Position numbers and translations under genes: made by a program. This document shows, in pieces, positions 1-8,101 of a stretch of DNA of 64,000 bases. The notes below the pieces were generated by a model that searched no databases, had not been told where the DNA came from, and saw nothing but the letters and a program-made list of their open reading frames with translations. Position 1 is the first letter of the stretch; each line of letters begins with the position of its first letter. The stretch spans positions 1,738,501 through 1,802,500 of the forward strand of contig NZ_CP109067.1 of the NCBI RefSeq assembly GCF_035917335.1, written 5' to 3'. This DNA is from Micromonospora sp. NBC_01813 (GTDB lineage Bacteria > Actinomycetota > Actinomycetes > Mycobacteriales > Micromonosporaceae).

Positions 1-1430
1 ACCCCGGCGTACAGGGTCCTGGTCCCCGACGGCAGCTCCTCCCGTCGGGTGATCTCGTAGCGCTCGGCGAGCAACCGTTCGAACTCCGCGCGCTGGTAGT
101 CCGGGAACAGCCCAGCCGGCTTGTTCGCGAGCAACTGGCGGGCCATCGGGTCGTCGGGATGCACGAACTCGATGATCAGGTGACCCTGGCCGCCGCCGAC
201 CGGCAGCATGGCGGTCAGCCAGTCGAGGATTCGGGGCAGCGGCACGTTCCGACCGATCGCCAGATGGTGGATGACCGCCAACGCCAGCACGGAGTCCGCC
301 TTCGCCCGGGACAGGAACGAGGTGCGTTCGTCGCCCGCCCAGCCACCACCGGGCGACGGATCGGCCAGGTCCATCAGGATCGGCAGGATCCGGTGCTCCC
401 GCTCGGCCCGCAGTTTGCGGTAGAGGTCGTCGACCACGGCCGGGTCGCTCTCGACGGCCACCACGTAATCCGCGTGCGCGGCGGCGATCCGGGAGTAGGT
501 GCCGTCGTTCGCGCCGAGGTCGAAGACGGTCCCGGGGCGCCGGTCGGCAAGCTCGCCGTCGACGAAGGCGGTCTTGGCCGTCCGATCGGCGTCCGAGTAC
601 GTACAGGTCTGCTGGTAGTTGACCCAGTGGCTGCGCGGTGGCGCCCAGTCCAGTCGCTCGACCAGCCGGGCCACCGCCCGCACCGTCGCCTGCACGAGCT
701 CGGCGGAGAAGCCGGCGTCGCGGATCTCGTCGCGGACCTCCCCCGTGCTCGCTCCCGCGTTGCGGGCCTGCATCGCGTCGTGCAGGTGTACGTGTTTGAA
801 CACGCCTGCCCGCCACCGCCGCGCGCCGCCGAACATCCGGCGCATCTGACTCGACTCGATGCCGTCGATGCGCGCCCGCAGGAACGGTTGGAAGTCCAAC
901 CCCAGGTGTGCCTGGAGCATGAGGGGGTAGAGCATCGTCTGGCAGAACTGCCGGTAGCCGGCCCACGGCTCACCGGCGGTGCCAGGTTGGAACGATCCGA
1001 CATCGATGAAGACCGGATCCGCCCCCCGCCACTGGAGGTTGTACGCCGAACCGTCGGTCATCGTGATCCCGTCGGCGAGCGCGTCCTGCAGAATCTCCAG
1101 ATGCAGCCGGGCCGCGTCGCGCAACATCGCGAACGACCACTCGTACGGGTAGGACACGAAGGGGATCCGGTCGTGCCGCAGCACCGTTGTCCAGCGGCCG
1201 GTCACCGTCGCGGGCAGGGTCTGCGGCGCGGCGGGTTCGGTGCCGATCACCTTTCCGGCAGCGAGCAACGGCGGCAGGAACGAACTACCCGAGACTGTCG
1301 ACCAGTCCTTCGCGGCCTGCGGCCCCAGCCCACGAAGGACGGCACCCTCGGCGTAGAAGACCTGATTGTCCGGGTCCCGGAACGAGCCGGGTTCGTCGCG
1401 CGTGGTCGAGGTAGGCGTTTCGGAGATCAT
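1..1430 (-). CDS. NoeA-like class I SAM-dependent methyltransferase, partial at the window edge
   Basis: The protein starts MISETPTSTTRDEPGSFRD at an ATG at 1430 and runs off the left edge after about 476 codons, so its C-terminus is missing. An N-terminal region of about 300 residues (motif DGSAYNVQWRG, then FIDVGSF) precedes a Rossmann methyltransferase core with the SAM motif VFDLGANDGTYS near residue 302 and an acidic VVAVESD strand after it. This layout is known from NoeA-type nodulation methyltransferases and many actinobacterial relatives; the acceptor substrate is unknown. It lies 14 bp downstream of a small membrane-protein gene in the same direction, so the two are probably one operon. 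No strong ribosome binding site precedes the ATG, consistent with translational coupling. The methyltransferase fold is clear; the NoeA link is from memory of the family. Confidence 0.8.
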   Translation of the reverse strand, partial: MISETPTSTTRDEPGSFRDPDNQVFYAEGAVLRGLGPQAAKDWSTVSGSSFLPPLLAAGKVIGTEPAAPQTLPATVTGRWTTVLRHDRIPFVSYPYEWSFAMLRDAARLHLEILQDALADGITMTDGSAYNLQWRGADPVFIDVGSFQPGTAGEPWAGYRQFCQTMLYPLMLQAHLGLDFQPFLRARIDGIESSQMRRMFGGARRWRAGVFKHVHLHDAMQARNAGASTGEVRDEIRDAGFSAELVQATVRAVARLVERLDWAPPRSHWVNYQQTCTYSDADRTAKTAFVDGELADRRPGTVFDLGANDGTYSRIAAAHADYVVAVESDPAVVDDLYRKLRAEREHRILPILMDLADPSPGGGWAGDERTSFLSRAKADSVLALAVIHHLAIGRNVPLPRILDWLTAMLPVGGGQGHLIIEFVHPDDPMARQLLANKPAGLFPDYQRAEFERLLAERYEITRREELPSGTRTLYAG

Positions 1431-1444
1431 CGATACGGAGCCGC

Positions 1445-1594
1445 TCAGTCCTTCTTGGTGGGCTGCTTACGGAACCGGCTGGTCAGCCGACGCCAGTACA
1501 GCTTCGTCGCGACGACCACGCCGGCCGTGCCGGCTACCAGTGCCTGAACGATCAGGCTGCCGGATCCGGCGTCCAGGTAGGCCAAGTCCGTCAT
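1445..1594 (-). CDS. Small single-span membrane protein with YLDAGSGS motif
   Basis: A 49-residue protein, MTDLAYLDAGSGSLIVQ and onward, followed by one hydrophobic span (residues about 13-30) and a very basic C-terminus (KLYWRRLTSRFRKQPTKKD). The Shine-Dalgarno GGAGGT lies 7 bases before the ATG. I recall short proteins with a YLDPGSGS-type motif followed by one membrane helix beside methyltransferase or envelope genes in many bacteria. Their function is not established. Immediate linkage to the downstream methyltransferase suggests a membrane anchor or partner. Too short for most gene callers, but start, ribosome site and motif all agree. Confidence 0.78.
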   Translation of the reverse strand: MTDLAYLDAGSGSLIVQALVAGTAGVVVATKLYWRRLTSRFRKQPTKKD

Positions 1595-1978
1595 GCCGGC
1601 CACCTCCCAACTGTGTCGAAGTTCGTGCCAACAGGTCCGGGCAGCAGATCTCCATGGTCGCGACCGGTGCCGGCGTCACCATGGGTTGGCCGGCAAGTCA
1701 CCTCACGGACAGCTGCCGTCCACCACCCTACGCCGAGCGTCGCACCGGCACCCTCAGCCCCACCGACAACTTGGCGAAGGCGGATCGTGGCATCGGCACC
1801 GACAAGTCGAGTTTTTGCGTTCTATGCCCCATTTTTCCACGTAGGTAGCCGGCGAACCCATCCCGCGAGCGCCAGGTAACAGTTCAACAACGGCCGACCG
1901 AACCGGCGGACTCCCGTCGAGCGGACCCGCCGGCTCGACCGGTCCCGATGCAGCCGGATCAGATGTCGCGCCGCACCG
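1595..1978. other. Intergenic region with hairpin and an AT-rich patch
   Basis: No convincing gene here. Near the end of the helD gene, arms GTCGAGC (1916-1922) and GCTCGAC (1933-1939) form a 7-bp stem with a 10-nt loop. A competing 7-bp stem (1903-1909 with 1927-1933) overlaps it. Either could end the minus-strand helD transcript, but neither has a T-tract. An AT-richer patch at about 1805-1840 may carry the promoter of the small membrane protein and methyltransferase pair; no clean -35/-10 pair was recognised. Confidence 0.4.
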
Positions 1979-4390
1979 CTACCCCGCCGAGCGGGGAGCG
2001 GCCGCCGACCCGAGTACCGGCGGAAGCTCGCCCGGGTAGAGCACGCCGAGCCGCGAGGTCGCCCGGGTCAGAGCGACGTACAGGTCGTTGAGGCCCCGCG
2101 GCGACTCCGCGAGAATGGCCGCGGGATCGACCACCACCACGGAGTCGAACTCGAGACCCTTCGCCTGGGAAACGGTGAACACGACCACCGTCGCCTCGAG
2201 GTCCGGTTGCTCGCCGAGGGCCACCTGATCGATCGCCGCGCGGACCGCCTCGCCCAACACGGTCGCAGAGCCGGCCGGCACGATGACTCCGACCCGGCCA
2301 TCCCCCACCGCCGGCACCTCCCGGCGGACCAGTTCCACCAGCCGGTCGGCGAGCCGGTCCGGCGCGTCGATCCGCTCCCACCAGGGCTGGCGACCGGACT
2401 CACGAACCGCCCGGGGCACGCGGGCCTGCGGATCGATGGCCACGAGCACCCGCGAAGCGACCGCGAGAATCTCGGCAGGCGTCCGGTAACTGACCGTCAA
2501 CTCGGTCATCCGCCACCGGTCCGCGACGTACGGCTCCAGAAGCTGGCGCCACGACGCCGCACCGGCGAGCGACCCCGTCTGGGCCACGTCGCCGACGATC
2601 GTCATCGACCGGCTGGGGCACCGCCGCATCAGCAACCGCCAGGTCATCGCCGACAGCTCCTGTGCCTCGTCGACCACCACGTGCCCGAACGACCACTGCC
2701 GGTCCACGGCGGCCCGCTCCGCGGCCGTCCGGTGGTCCTCGGCCGTCTGGCGGGTGGCCAACGCCTCGGCATCGAGCAGGTCCGTCGCCCCGAGGATCTC
2801 CGGCTCGGCCTCGTCCTCGACATCGATCGACTCGGACCCACGAAGCACGTCGAGCGCGCCTTCCGCGTACTCCAACCGGCGGCGGCGGAATGCCTCCGCC
2901 AAGGCCCGCTGTGCGCTGTCGTCGACCCCGAGCAACTCGGCCGCCTCGTCGAGCAGTGGCACGTCCGCCGATGTCCAGCCGCCACCCGGGCCGCGATGGA
3001 GCAGGTCCCGGTCGTCCCCATCGAGGTGCGGCGCGGCTGCGGCGAGCCGCTCGGGCGAGGCGTACAGTTCGGTCAGCAGTCGTTGCGGAGTCAGCACCGG
3101 CCAGAGCCGGTCCAGCACCGCCCGCACCGCCGGATCCGCCCGCAGTTCGCGTCGGATCTCCGCGAGGTCCGTCTCGGCGAGGACCTGGGGGTCGCCGGGC
3201 GCGTCGTCGCCACCGAGAGGGTCGTCGGCGTACGGGTCGATGCCGATCTGTTCGGCGATCTGGCCGGCGAGCGCGTGCACGATCTCGGTGTCGAACAGTG
3301 GGCGCGCCAGATTGTGCAGCCGCCCCGATCGACGGGTGTTGTCGCGGGCGGTCGCACAGGTCTGCGGAGTCAGGCGGAGTCGGTGGCCGTCGAACTCGAC
3401 GAGGATCGGCTCGTCGGGCACCTCCTGCCGGTCGCGTACCGCCGCCGCGACCAGGTCGGCCATCTCCGCGCGGCCCTTGAGCTGAGCGGTCCGAGCCGGC
3501 TCGGACCGGGTGGCCCGTACGCCGGGAAACAGCTCTCCAGGGGTGCGCAGCAGCACCCCGGTCTCCGCCAGTGACGGCAGCACCTGCGCGATGTACCGCA
3601 GGAACGTCGCGTTGGGCCCGACGACCAGCACTCCCCGGCTGGACAGCTCACGTCGGTGGGTGTAGAGCAGGTACGCCGCCCGGTGCAGGGCGACGGCGGT
3701 CTTGCCGGTGCCCGGCCCCCCCTGCACCACGAGCACACCGTCCACCTGTGCCCGGATGATCTCGTCCTGCTCGGCCTGGATGGTCTGGACGATGTCCTTC
3801 ATCCGCCCGGTCCGGCCGGCGGTGATGGCGGCGAACAACGCCGCTTCCCCCGTCAACACGCTGGCCGGCCGGTCCCGGGCCAGCTCCAGGTCGAGCACCT
3901 CGTCGTCGATCGCGGTCACCGTCCGAAGGCGGCTGCGGATGTGCCGACGGCGACGGACCCCTTCCGGCGCAGCGGCGGTGGCCAGATAGAACGGCCTGGC
4001 GGCGGGTGCCCGCCAGTCGATCAGCAGTGGCTCGTAGTCGTCCGACTCGTCGAACAACCCGATCCGGCCGACATAGTGCCGAACGCCGTCGGTCAGGTCG
4101 AGCCGGCCGAAGCAGAGTCCGTTCTCCACCGCCCCGTACTGGGCGATCCGGTCGCTGTGCAGGGCGACCGTGCTCTCCCGCTCGGATCTTGCCTGTGGGG
4201 TGCCACCGGTCTGTAGCAGGGCCGCCGCCAGTCGCTGCTGTGCCTGAGCCCGCAGGACGTCCAGTTGGTCGTGCAACATGGTCACGTAGCGCTGCTCATG
4301 AGCCAGTTCGGCACCCGGATCCGGGTCGCCAACGGTCTGTCGCGTCCCCCCAACGTCGCCGCGGTCCGGCGCGCCCACCGCACTTGACAA
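1979..4390 (-). CDS. helD: HelD-type RNA polymerase recycling motor (UvrD-like helicase family, class II)
   Basis: About 803 residues from a TTG at 4390; an in-frame GTG at 4471 would add 27 residues. Features in order: N-terminal coiled coil (AHEQRYVTMLHDQLDVLRAQ), the HelD signature LLIDWRAPAARPFY, Walker A GGPGTGKTAV (about residues 224-233), Walker B/DEAQ in HVVVDEAQELS, GDVAQTG, AKGLEFDSVVVVDP and LYVALTRATSRLG. HelD proteins use ATP to release nucleic acid and sigma from stalled RNA polymerase, and one actinobacterial branch (HelR) protects polymerase from rifamycins. I prefer the TTG because GGGGG lies 5 bases upstream and because the GTG would put an operator-like array inside the coding region. 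No 19-bp rifamycin-associated element was found upstream. Divergent from the Ohr/OsmC gene. Confidence 0.9.
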   Translation of the reverse strand: MSSAVGAPDRGDVGGTRQTVGDPDPGAELAHEQRYVTMLHDQLDVLRAQAQQRLAAALLQTGGTPQARSERESTVALHSDRIAQYGAVENGLCFGRLDLTDGVRHYVGRIGLFDESDDYEPLLIDWRAPAARPFYLATAAAPEGVRRRRHIRSRLRTVTAIDDEVLDLELARDRPASVLTGEAALFAAITAGRTGRMKDIVQTIQAEQDEIIRAQVDGVLVVQGGPGTGKTAVALHRAAYLLYTHRRELSSRGVLVVGPNATFLRYIAQVLPSLAETGVLLRTPGELFPGVRATRSEPARTAQLKGRAEMADLVAAAVRDRQEVPDEPILVEFDGHRLRLTPQTCATARDNTRRSGRLHNLARPLFDTEIVHALAGQIAEQIGIDPYADDPLGGDDAPGDPQVLAETDLAEIRRELRADPAVRAVLDRLWPVLTPQRLLTELYASPERLAAAAPHLDGDDRDLLHRGPGGGWTSADVPLLDEAAELLGVDDSAQRALAEAFRRRRLEYAEGALDVLRGSESIDVEDEAEPEILGATDLLDAEALATRQTAEDHRTAAERAAVDRQWSFGHVVVDEAQELSAMTWRLLMRRCPSRSMTIVGDVAQTGSLAGAASWRQLLEPYVADRWRMTELTVSYRTPAEILAVASRVLVAIDPQARVPRAVRESGRQPWWERIDAPDRLADRLVELVRREVPAVGDGRVGVIVPAGSATVLGEAVRAAIDQVALGEQPDLEATVVVFTVSQAKGLEFDSVVVVDPAAILAESPRGLNDLYVALTRATSRLGVLYPGELPPVLGSAAAPRSAG

Positions 4391-4393
4391 GTG
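4381..4393. promoter_or_regulatory. 13-bp palindrome CACTTGACAAGTG at the helD start
   Basis: Perfect 6-bp arms CACTTG and CAAGTG around one central A. It overlaps the preferred TTG start of helD and the -35 element of the proposed plus-strand promoter, so a protein bound here could affect both directions. A repressor site is inferred; no regulator gene is adjacent. Confidence 0.35.
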
Positions 4394-4411
4394 TGCCCCC
4401 TGTTTGATAAG
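4384..4411 (+). promoter_or_regulatory. Candidate promoter for the Ohr/OsmC gene
   Basis: Consensus -35 TTGACA (4384-4389), a 16-bp spacer, then GATAAG (4406-4411). Transcription would start near 4418, giving a leader of about 270 nt before the ATG at 4686. The 18-bp repeats at 4444-4500 would lie in this leader. The -35 match is exact and the -10 is moderate. Confidence 0.45.
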
Positions 4412-4443
4412 TTCCCAGCAAAGACGGCCTTCGTCATCGGTTT

Positions 4444-4500
4444 CGATAGTCGCTATCGGTTCGGTAGTCACTATCGATCAGGTAGTCACTCAACCACCTG
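4444..4500. repeat. Operator-like array with 18-bp period between helD and the Ohr/OsmC gene
   Basis: TAGTC recurs at 4447, 4465 and 4483, exactly 18 bp apart. Units one and two share TAGTC(G/A)CTATCG; the third keeps only TAGTCACT. The first unit lies in a perfect palindrome, CGATAG-TCG-CTATCG (4444-4458), and the second is an imperfect version. A spacing near two helical turns with repeated half-sites suits cooperative binding of a dimeric repressor. The array lies upstream of the preferred helD start and in the leader of the proposed plus-strand promoter. Confidence 0.5.
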
Positions 4501-4685
4501 ATGACTGGAGCTCGTCCATTTTTGTGCGCGATCATGCCACGAGACCAACGATAGCTGCTGGCCCCCCGCCAGCGCACCTACCACCGTCCCCGCCCCGCGG
4601 ACTGTCGTCGTCGGCGCTATCCACCCAGGCGTTTCGTCACCCGGACGACGGGTACCACCCCTCCGCAGCACGCGGAGGGAGCACG

Positions 4686-5132
4686 ATGGGCGACTCAGAC
4701 ACCTGGATCCACGGTGCGTCGGCGACTGCCGAGGCGGGCCGGGTCCGGACCGACGACGGCGAGTTCTCCAGCCGGCTCTCATCACCGCTGGCGCCACACG
4801 GCAGTGGTCTGACTCCGGAGCAGTTGCTCGCGGCGGCGTTCGCGTCCTGTCTGCACCACGCCGCCGTCGAAGCGGCGACCGACCTGACCGACGAATCGCA
4901 CACGGTCGAGGTTCGCGCCGAGACCCGGCTGCTGCGGGATCCAGATGGACGGTACCGCGCCGACGTCCGGGCCAGCGTCTCCTCCTGCGGCCTCAACGCG
5001 GAACAGCTCTCCGCCCTGGCCCACCGGGCTGATCTGCTCTGGCCGTTCTGTGGGCAGGACGGCACCCGGCACACGGTCAACGTGGTGGCGGCGCGCAACG
5101 ACGAGGCTCCAGTGCCCGCGCCGCCGCCCTGA
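4686..5132 (+). CDS. Ohr/OsmC family peroxide-reductase-like protein with displaced second cysteine
   Basis: 148 residues. The ATG at 4686 is preceded by GGAGG. The N-terminal part fits the Ohr pattern (GRVRTDDGEFSSRLSSP, then GLTPEQLLAAAFASCL) with the peroxidatic-type cysteine at C55. Ohr/OsmC proteins reduce organic hydroperoxides with two cysteines in a dimeric alpha/beta fold. Where the family normally has Cys-Pro-x-Ser, this protein reads LLWPFCGQ: tryptophan (W119) replaces the cysteine and a cysteine sits three residues later (C122). The usual C55-C119 chemistry may therefore be altered. The stop codon abuts the stop of the next, convergent gene with no spacer (TGA then TCA). Confidence 0.85.
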   Translation: MGDSDTWIHGASATAEAGRVRTDDGEFSSRLSSPLAPHGSGLTPEQLLAAAFASCLHHAAVEAATDLTDESHTVEVRAETRLLRDPDGRYRADVRASVSSCGLNAEQLSALAHRADLLWPFCGQDGTRHTVNVVAARNDEAPVPAPPP

Positions 5133-7664
5133 TCACCCCGAACCGGTACGACGAAGTCGAGGCATCCGCACGATGTTCGCCCCGGGATGCAGGCTGGTGG
5201 CCAGGGTCCCCGCCTTTCCGTCGCAACCTCTGCGAAGCGCGGTCAGCAGGTCATCGGCACCGACCGCCGGCCCGAACAACTCTCCCTGACCGGCGGCACA
5301 GCCCAGTTCCCACAGCGTTCGACGATGCGCCGGGGTGGACACTCCGCTGGCGACCACGGTGTCGGCGAGGTCCCGGCCGAGCCCGATCAGTGACCGCAAC
5401 GCGGATGGTGCGTTGTCCGCCTCGCCGAGCACCTGGTGATCCACCGTCACCAGATGTACCGGGATACGCAACAACGTGGACAGCGGCGCGTTCGAGGTGC
5501 CGAACGAGGCAAAGGCGATCCGCACCCCGTCGTCGTGCAACTGGTACAACGTGCGCAGCGCCAGGTCCGGACAACCGGCCCCGATCGTGTCGGTCAGCTC
5601 CACTATCAGGGCGTCCGCCGGCACCTGATGGCTGGCCAACTGGCGGCGGACCTCGACCGGAAACGCCGGATCGAGCAGGCTACGCGCTGAAATTCCGACT
5701 GCCACCGGCAGGACGAATCCGCCGACGCGCCAGGTCCGGGCCGCGGCGAGGGCGCGGTCGAGCGTGCCACGGGTGAACTCGGCCAGCCAGCCGGACCGCT
5801 CCACCAGCGCCAGCAGCCGTGCGGCCGGCTGGTCACCGAGATCGCTGTGGCCGAGGCGGACCACCGCCGCGGCCGCGATCGCCGCGCCGCTGCCCAGGTC
5901 GACGACCGGGTCGAAGTCGACACGGTAGCGACGTCCGGCGAGCGCACCGGGTAGTTCTCCGCCGAGCGCCAGTCGGTCCGGGTCCGCCGTGTCGTGGCTG
6001 CGGTCGTACCTGTTCAGCCCACGTCCGGTCTCTTTGGCCTGATACATCGCCACGTCCGCCCGACGTAGCAGTTCCTCGGTGCTGGCGTTGCCATTGGCGG
6101 TGGCCAGACCCGCGCTGGCCTGCAGGCTCACTCGGATTCCGTCCAACTCCATCGGATCGCGCAGCACCTGCAGGATCTGGCGTGCGCGATGCTCGGCCAA
6201 CGCGGGTGCGGCGTGCCCGGACAGCAGGATGGCGAACTCGTCGCCGCCCAGGCGCGCGACCAGGTCGTCGGCGGCCGCCGACGCGAGGCGCCTGCCGACC
6301 TCGACCAGCACCTGATCACCGGCGGAGTGGCCGAGCGTGTCGTTGATCTCCTTGAACTGATCCAGGTCGATCAGCAACAGAGCGGTACGGGGCAGGCTAC
6401 GCCGGTCAGCCAGCACCGCGCCGAGCCGCTCCCGCAGAAACCGACGATTGGCCAGGCCCGTCAATGGATCGTGGGTGGCATCGTGTTCGTGGCGGGCCGC
6501 GAGTTCGGTGGCCTGCGCGTAGGCGATCGCGTTGCGGATGGCTGTGCTCAGTGCCGCCCCGAAGGTTCGCAAGGTGTAGCGTTCCCGGTCAGACAGCACG
6601 GCGGTGGCGAGCACGAGCCGTAGCTCACCGGGATCACCCTGATCGCTGTTGGCTGGCACCAGTGGCACACAGACCAGTTCACCGCTGGCCGCTGACACCA
6701 CGGAATCGACGCATCCGTCGTACCGTAGGCCGTGCTCATCGCCTCGGACCAGCCTGCGCCGTGGGCCGTGCTGGAACTCGATCTCGACGTGCCGTGCGGC
6801 GAACAACCGAGCCGCGCCCGACAGTGCCGTGCGCAGGACCGCGTCGAGGTCCACACTGTTGAGAGCGTCGGTGGTCTCGGCCAGTTGCCGCCACGCCGAC
6901 CGTTCCTCGTCCAGGTGCAGCCGACGCCGGTAGCTGGAGTGCAGCAGCAGCACCGCCAGCGGTGTGGCCACGAGCAGCCGCGCGTCGATCGCGACGACGA
7001 CCACTGTGGCGAGCGTGAGCAGCAACGTCGCGACCTTCACCCCCGCGCGCATCCGAGCGCCTCGGCGGACCACCCGCTGCCAGGACGCCCCGTCGGAGAT
7101 CGCCACGACGGGCACCGGCAGGGTCTCGTCCACCACCGCGTAGGCCACCGCCGCCGCACACAGCGCCAGCCCGGTGGTGGTCCAGGAATGCGTCAGGTGG
7201 GTGGTCGTGCCGAGGGCCGGCGTCAGCCCGATCCAGGCGGCGGCCAATGCGGCTCCGAGTGCGCCGATGGCCTCCTTGGCTGTCGCGAAACCGACCTTGA
7301 TGGGCGCGGAACCCGCGATGAACCGGCCGACCAACACACCCACTGCGGTACAGATGACCACCCAGGAGGGTGGTAGGACCGCGACCGACACCAGCACCGC
7401 CGCGCTCGTCGGCGAGATTCCCTGCGGGGCTCTGATCCGAATCGGCACGGTGCACGCGCTTGCCACGGCGACCAGGCTGGCCAGTACCAGGGGGTGATAC
7501 AGGGAGCCGAGGCCGGGCGGTGTCTCGATTGCCGACACCGCCCATGCCAGAGCCGCCAGGCCACAGCAGACGACGAGTCCGACGATCGGCGCGAGCCGCC
7601 GGTCCACATCATCGTTACGCACCGCTGCCGCCGCCTCGCCTTCTGCTTGGACAGCACCATCCAC
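5133..7664 (-). CDS. Membrane-bound GGDEF protein with degenerate EAL domain
   Basis: 843 residues from a GTG at 7664, with GAGG 5 bases upstream. About six to eight hydrophobic segments (residues about 25-245) precede a GAF-like region (about 265-390), a GGDEF domain (about 400-560) and an EAL-like domain (about 580-830). The cyclase signature GGDEF is intact in VARLGGDEFAILLSG, so c-di-GMP synthesis is plausible. The inhibitory RxxD site is absent: AADD occupies that position. The EAL domain has lost its catalytic motifs: EALVRW-type reads AAAVVRL, DDFG reads ASFG, and the KID-type motif reads TVD. It is predicted to lack phosphodiesterase activity and might act as a sensor or scaffold. Ligand of the membrane region unknown. 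Confidence 0.88.
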   Translation of the reverse strand: MDGAVQAEGEAAAAVRNDDVDRRLAPIVGLVVCCGLAALAWAVSAIETPPGLGSLYHPLVLASLVAVASACTVPIRIRAPQGISPTSAAVLVSVAVLPPSWVVICTAVGVLVGRFIAGSAPIKVGFATAKEAIGALGAALAAAWIGLTPALGTTTHLTHSWTTTGLALCAAAVAYAVVDETLPVPVVAISDGASWQRVVRRGARMRAGVKVATLLLTLATVVVVAIDARLLVATPLAVLLLHSSYRRRLHLDEERSAWRQLAETTDALNSVDLDAVLRTALSGAARLFAARHVEIEFQHGPRRRLVRGDEHGLRYDGCVDSVVSAASGELVCVPLVPANSDQGDPGELRLVLATAVLSDRERYTLRTFGAALSTAIRNAIAYAQATELAARHEHDATHDPLTGLANRRFLRERLGAVLADRRSLPRTALLLIDLDQFKEINDTLGHSAGDQVLVEVGRRLASAAADDLVARLGGDEFAILLSGHAAPALAEHRARQILQVLRDPMELDGIRVSLQASAGLATANGNASTEELLRRADVAMYQAKETGRGLNRYDRSHDTADPDRLALGGELPGALAGRRYRVDFDPVVDLGSGAAIAAAAVVRLGHSDLGDQPAARLLALVERSGWLAEFTRGTLDRALAAARTWRVGGFVLPVAVGISARSLLDPAFPVEVRRQLASHQVPADALIVELTDTIGAGCPDLALRTLYQLHDDGVRIAFASFGTSNAPLSTLLRIPVHLVTVDHQVLGEADNAPSALRSLIGLGRDLADTVVASGVSTPAHRRTLWELGCAAGQGELFGPAVGADDLLTALRRGCDGKAGTLATSLHPGANIVRMPRLRRTGSG

Positions 7665-8101
7665 ATGAGCCTCGCGTTAGCGTCTCATAACTCACCGTCC
7701 ATGCAACAGGTCCGGAATCACAGCCAATCGTTGTCACGCATCTCGCCACCTCCTCATCCCACGGATGTACCCGAAGGATAAGAGACTTAAGTGGCGGTTG
7801 GTATAGCTAAATGTCTTTTGCGCCTGTACGCGATTATTATAGCGATAATTACTTTGCGCCCGTTTCTGGAAACAGTCGGTGAATGCGATCACCCCGTCGA
7901 CGGCGCACAAGGGGTCGAATCACCCCTCCACCACCTGGTTCACGACGACGCGATCGACCCGACGCAGGACGACACAGAGCGCACTGGCCATTCTGAAGGA
8001 ACCGGCAAGCCGGAGGGAAATCACGAAGAGTTCCGGAGAATGCACCTAGAGTCCACATCGACTCTGTCAAGAGGGGCCCCCTCCCGACGCGATACCTCCG
8101 A
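7665..8101. other. Intergenic region with promoter elements and hairpins
   Basis: No gene seen. An AT-rich patch at 7780-7860 contains the palindrome ATTAT-AGCG-ATAAT (7836-7849); read on the minus strand it gives a perfect TATAAT (7841-7836), a candidate -10 box for the GGDEF gene about 170 nt before its start. At the other end, AGAGTC (8048-8053) pairs with GACTCT (8060-8065), and GAGGGG-C-CCCCTC (8071-8083) is a perfect palindrome. These follow the end of the glycosyltransferase gene and may stop its transcript, though no T-run follows. Confidence 0.4.

Noticed and set aside
159-1547. A 462-codon plus-strand open frame over the methyltransferase
   Set aside because: It is composed of Arg/Gly/His-rich shadow sequence; the minus strand has SAM-binding motifs.
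4444-4500. Short CRISPR-like array
   Set aside because: Period is only 18 bp with three degrading units and no unique spacers; an operator array fits better.
4384-4560. Rifamycin-associated element upstream of helD
   Set aside because: I looked for the 19-bp GGGGCTTGC-type palindrome and did not find it on either strand.
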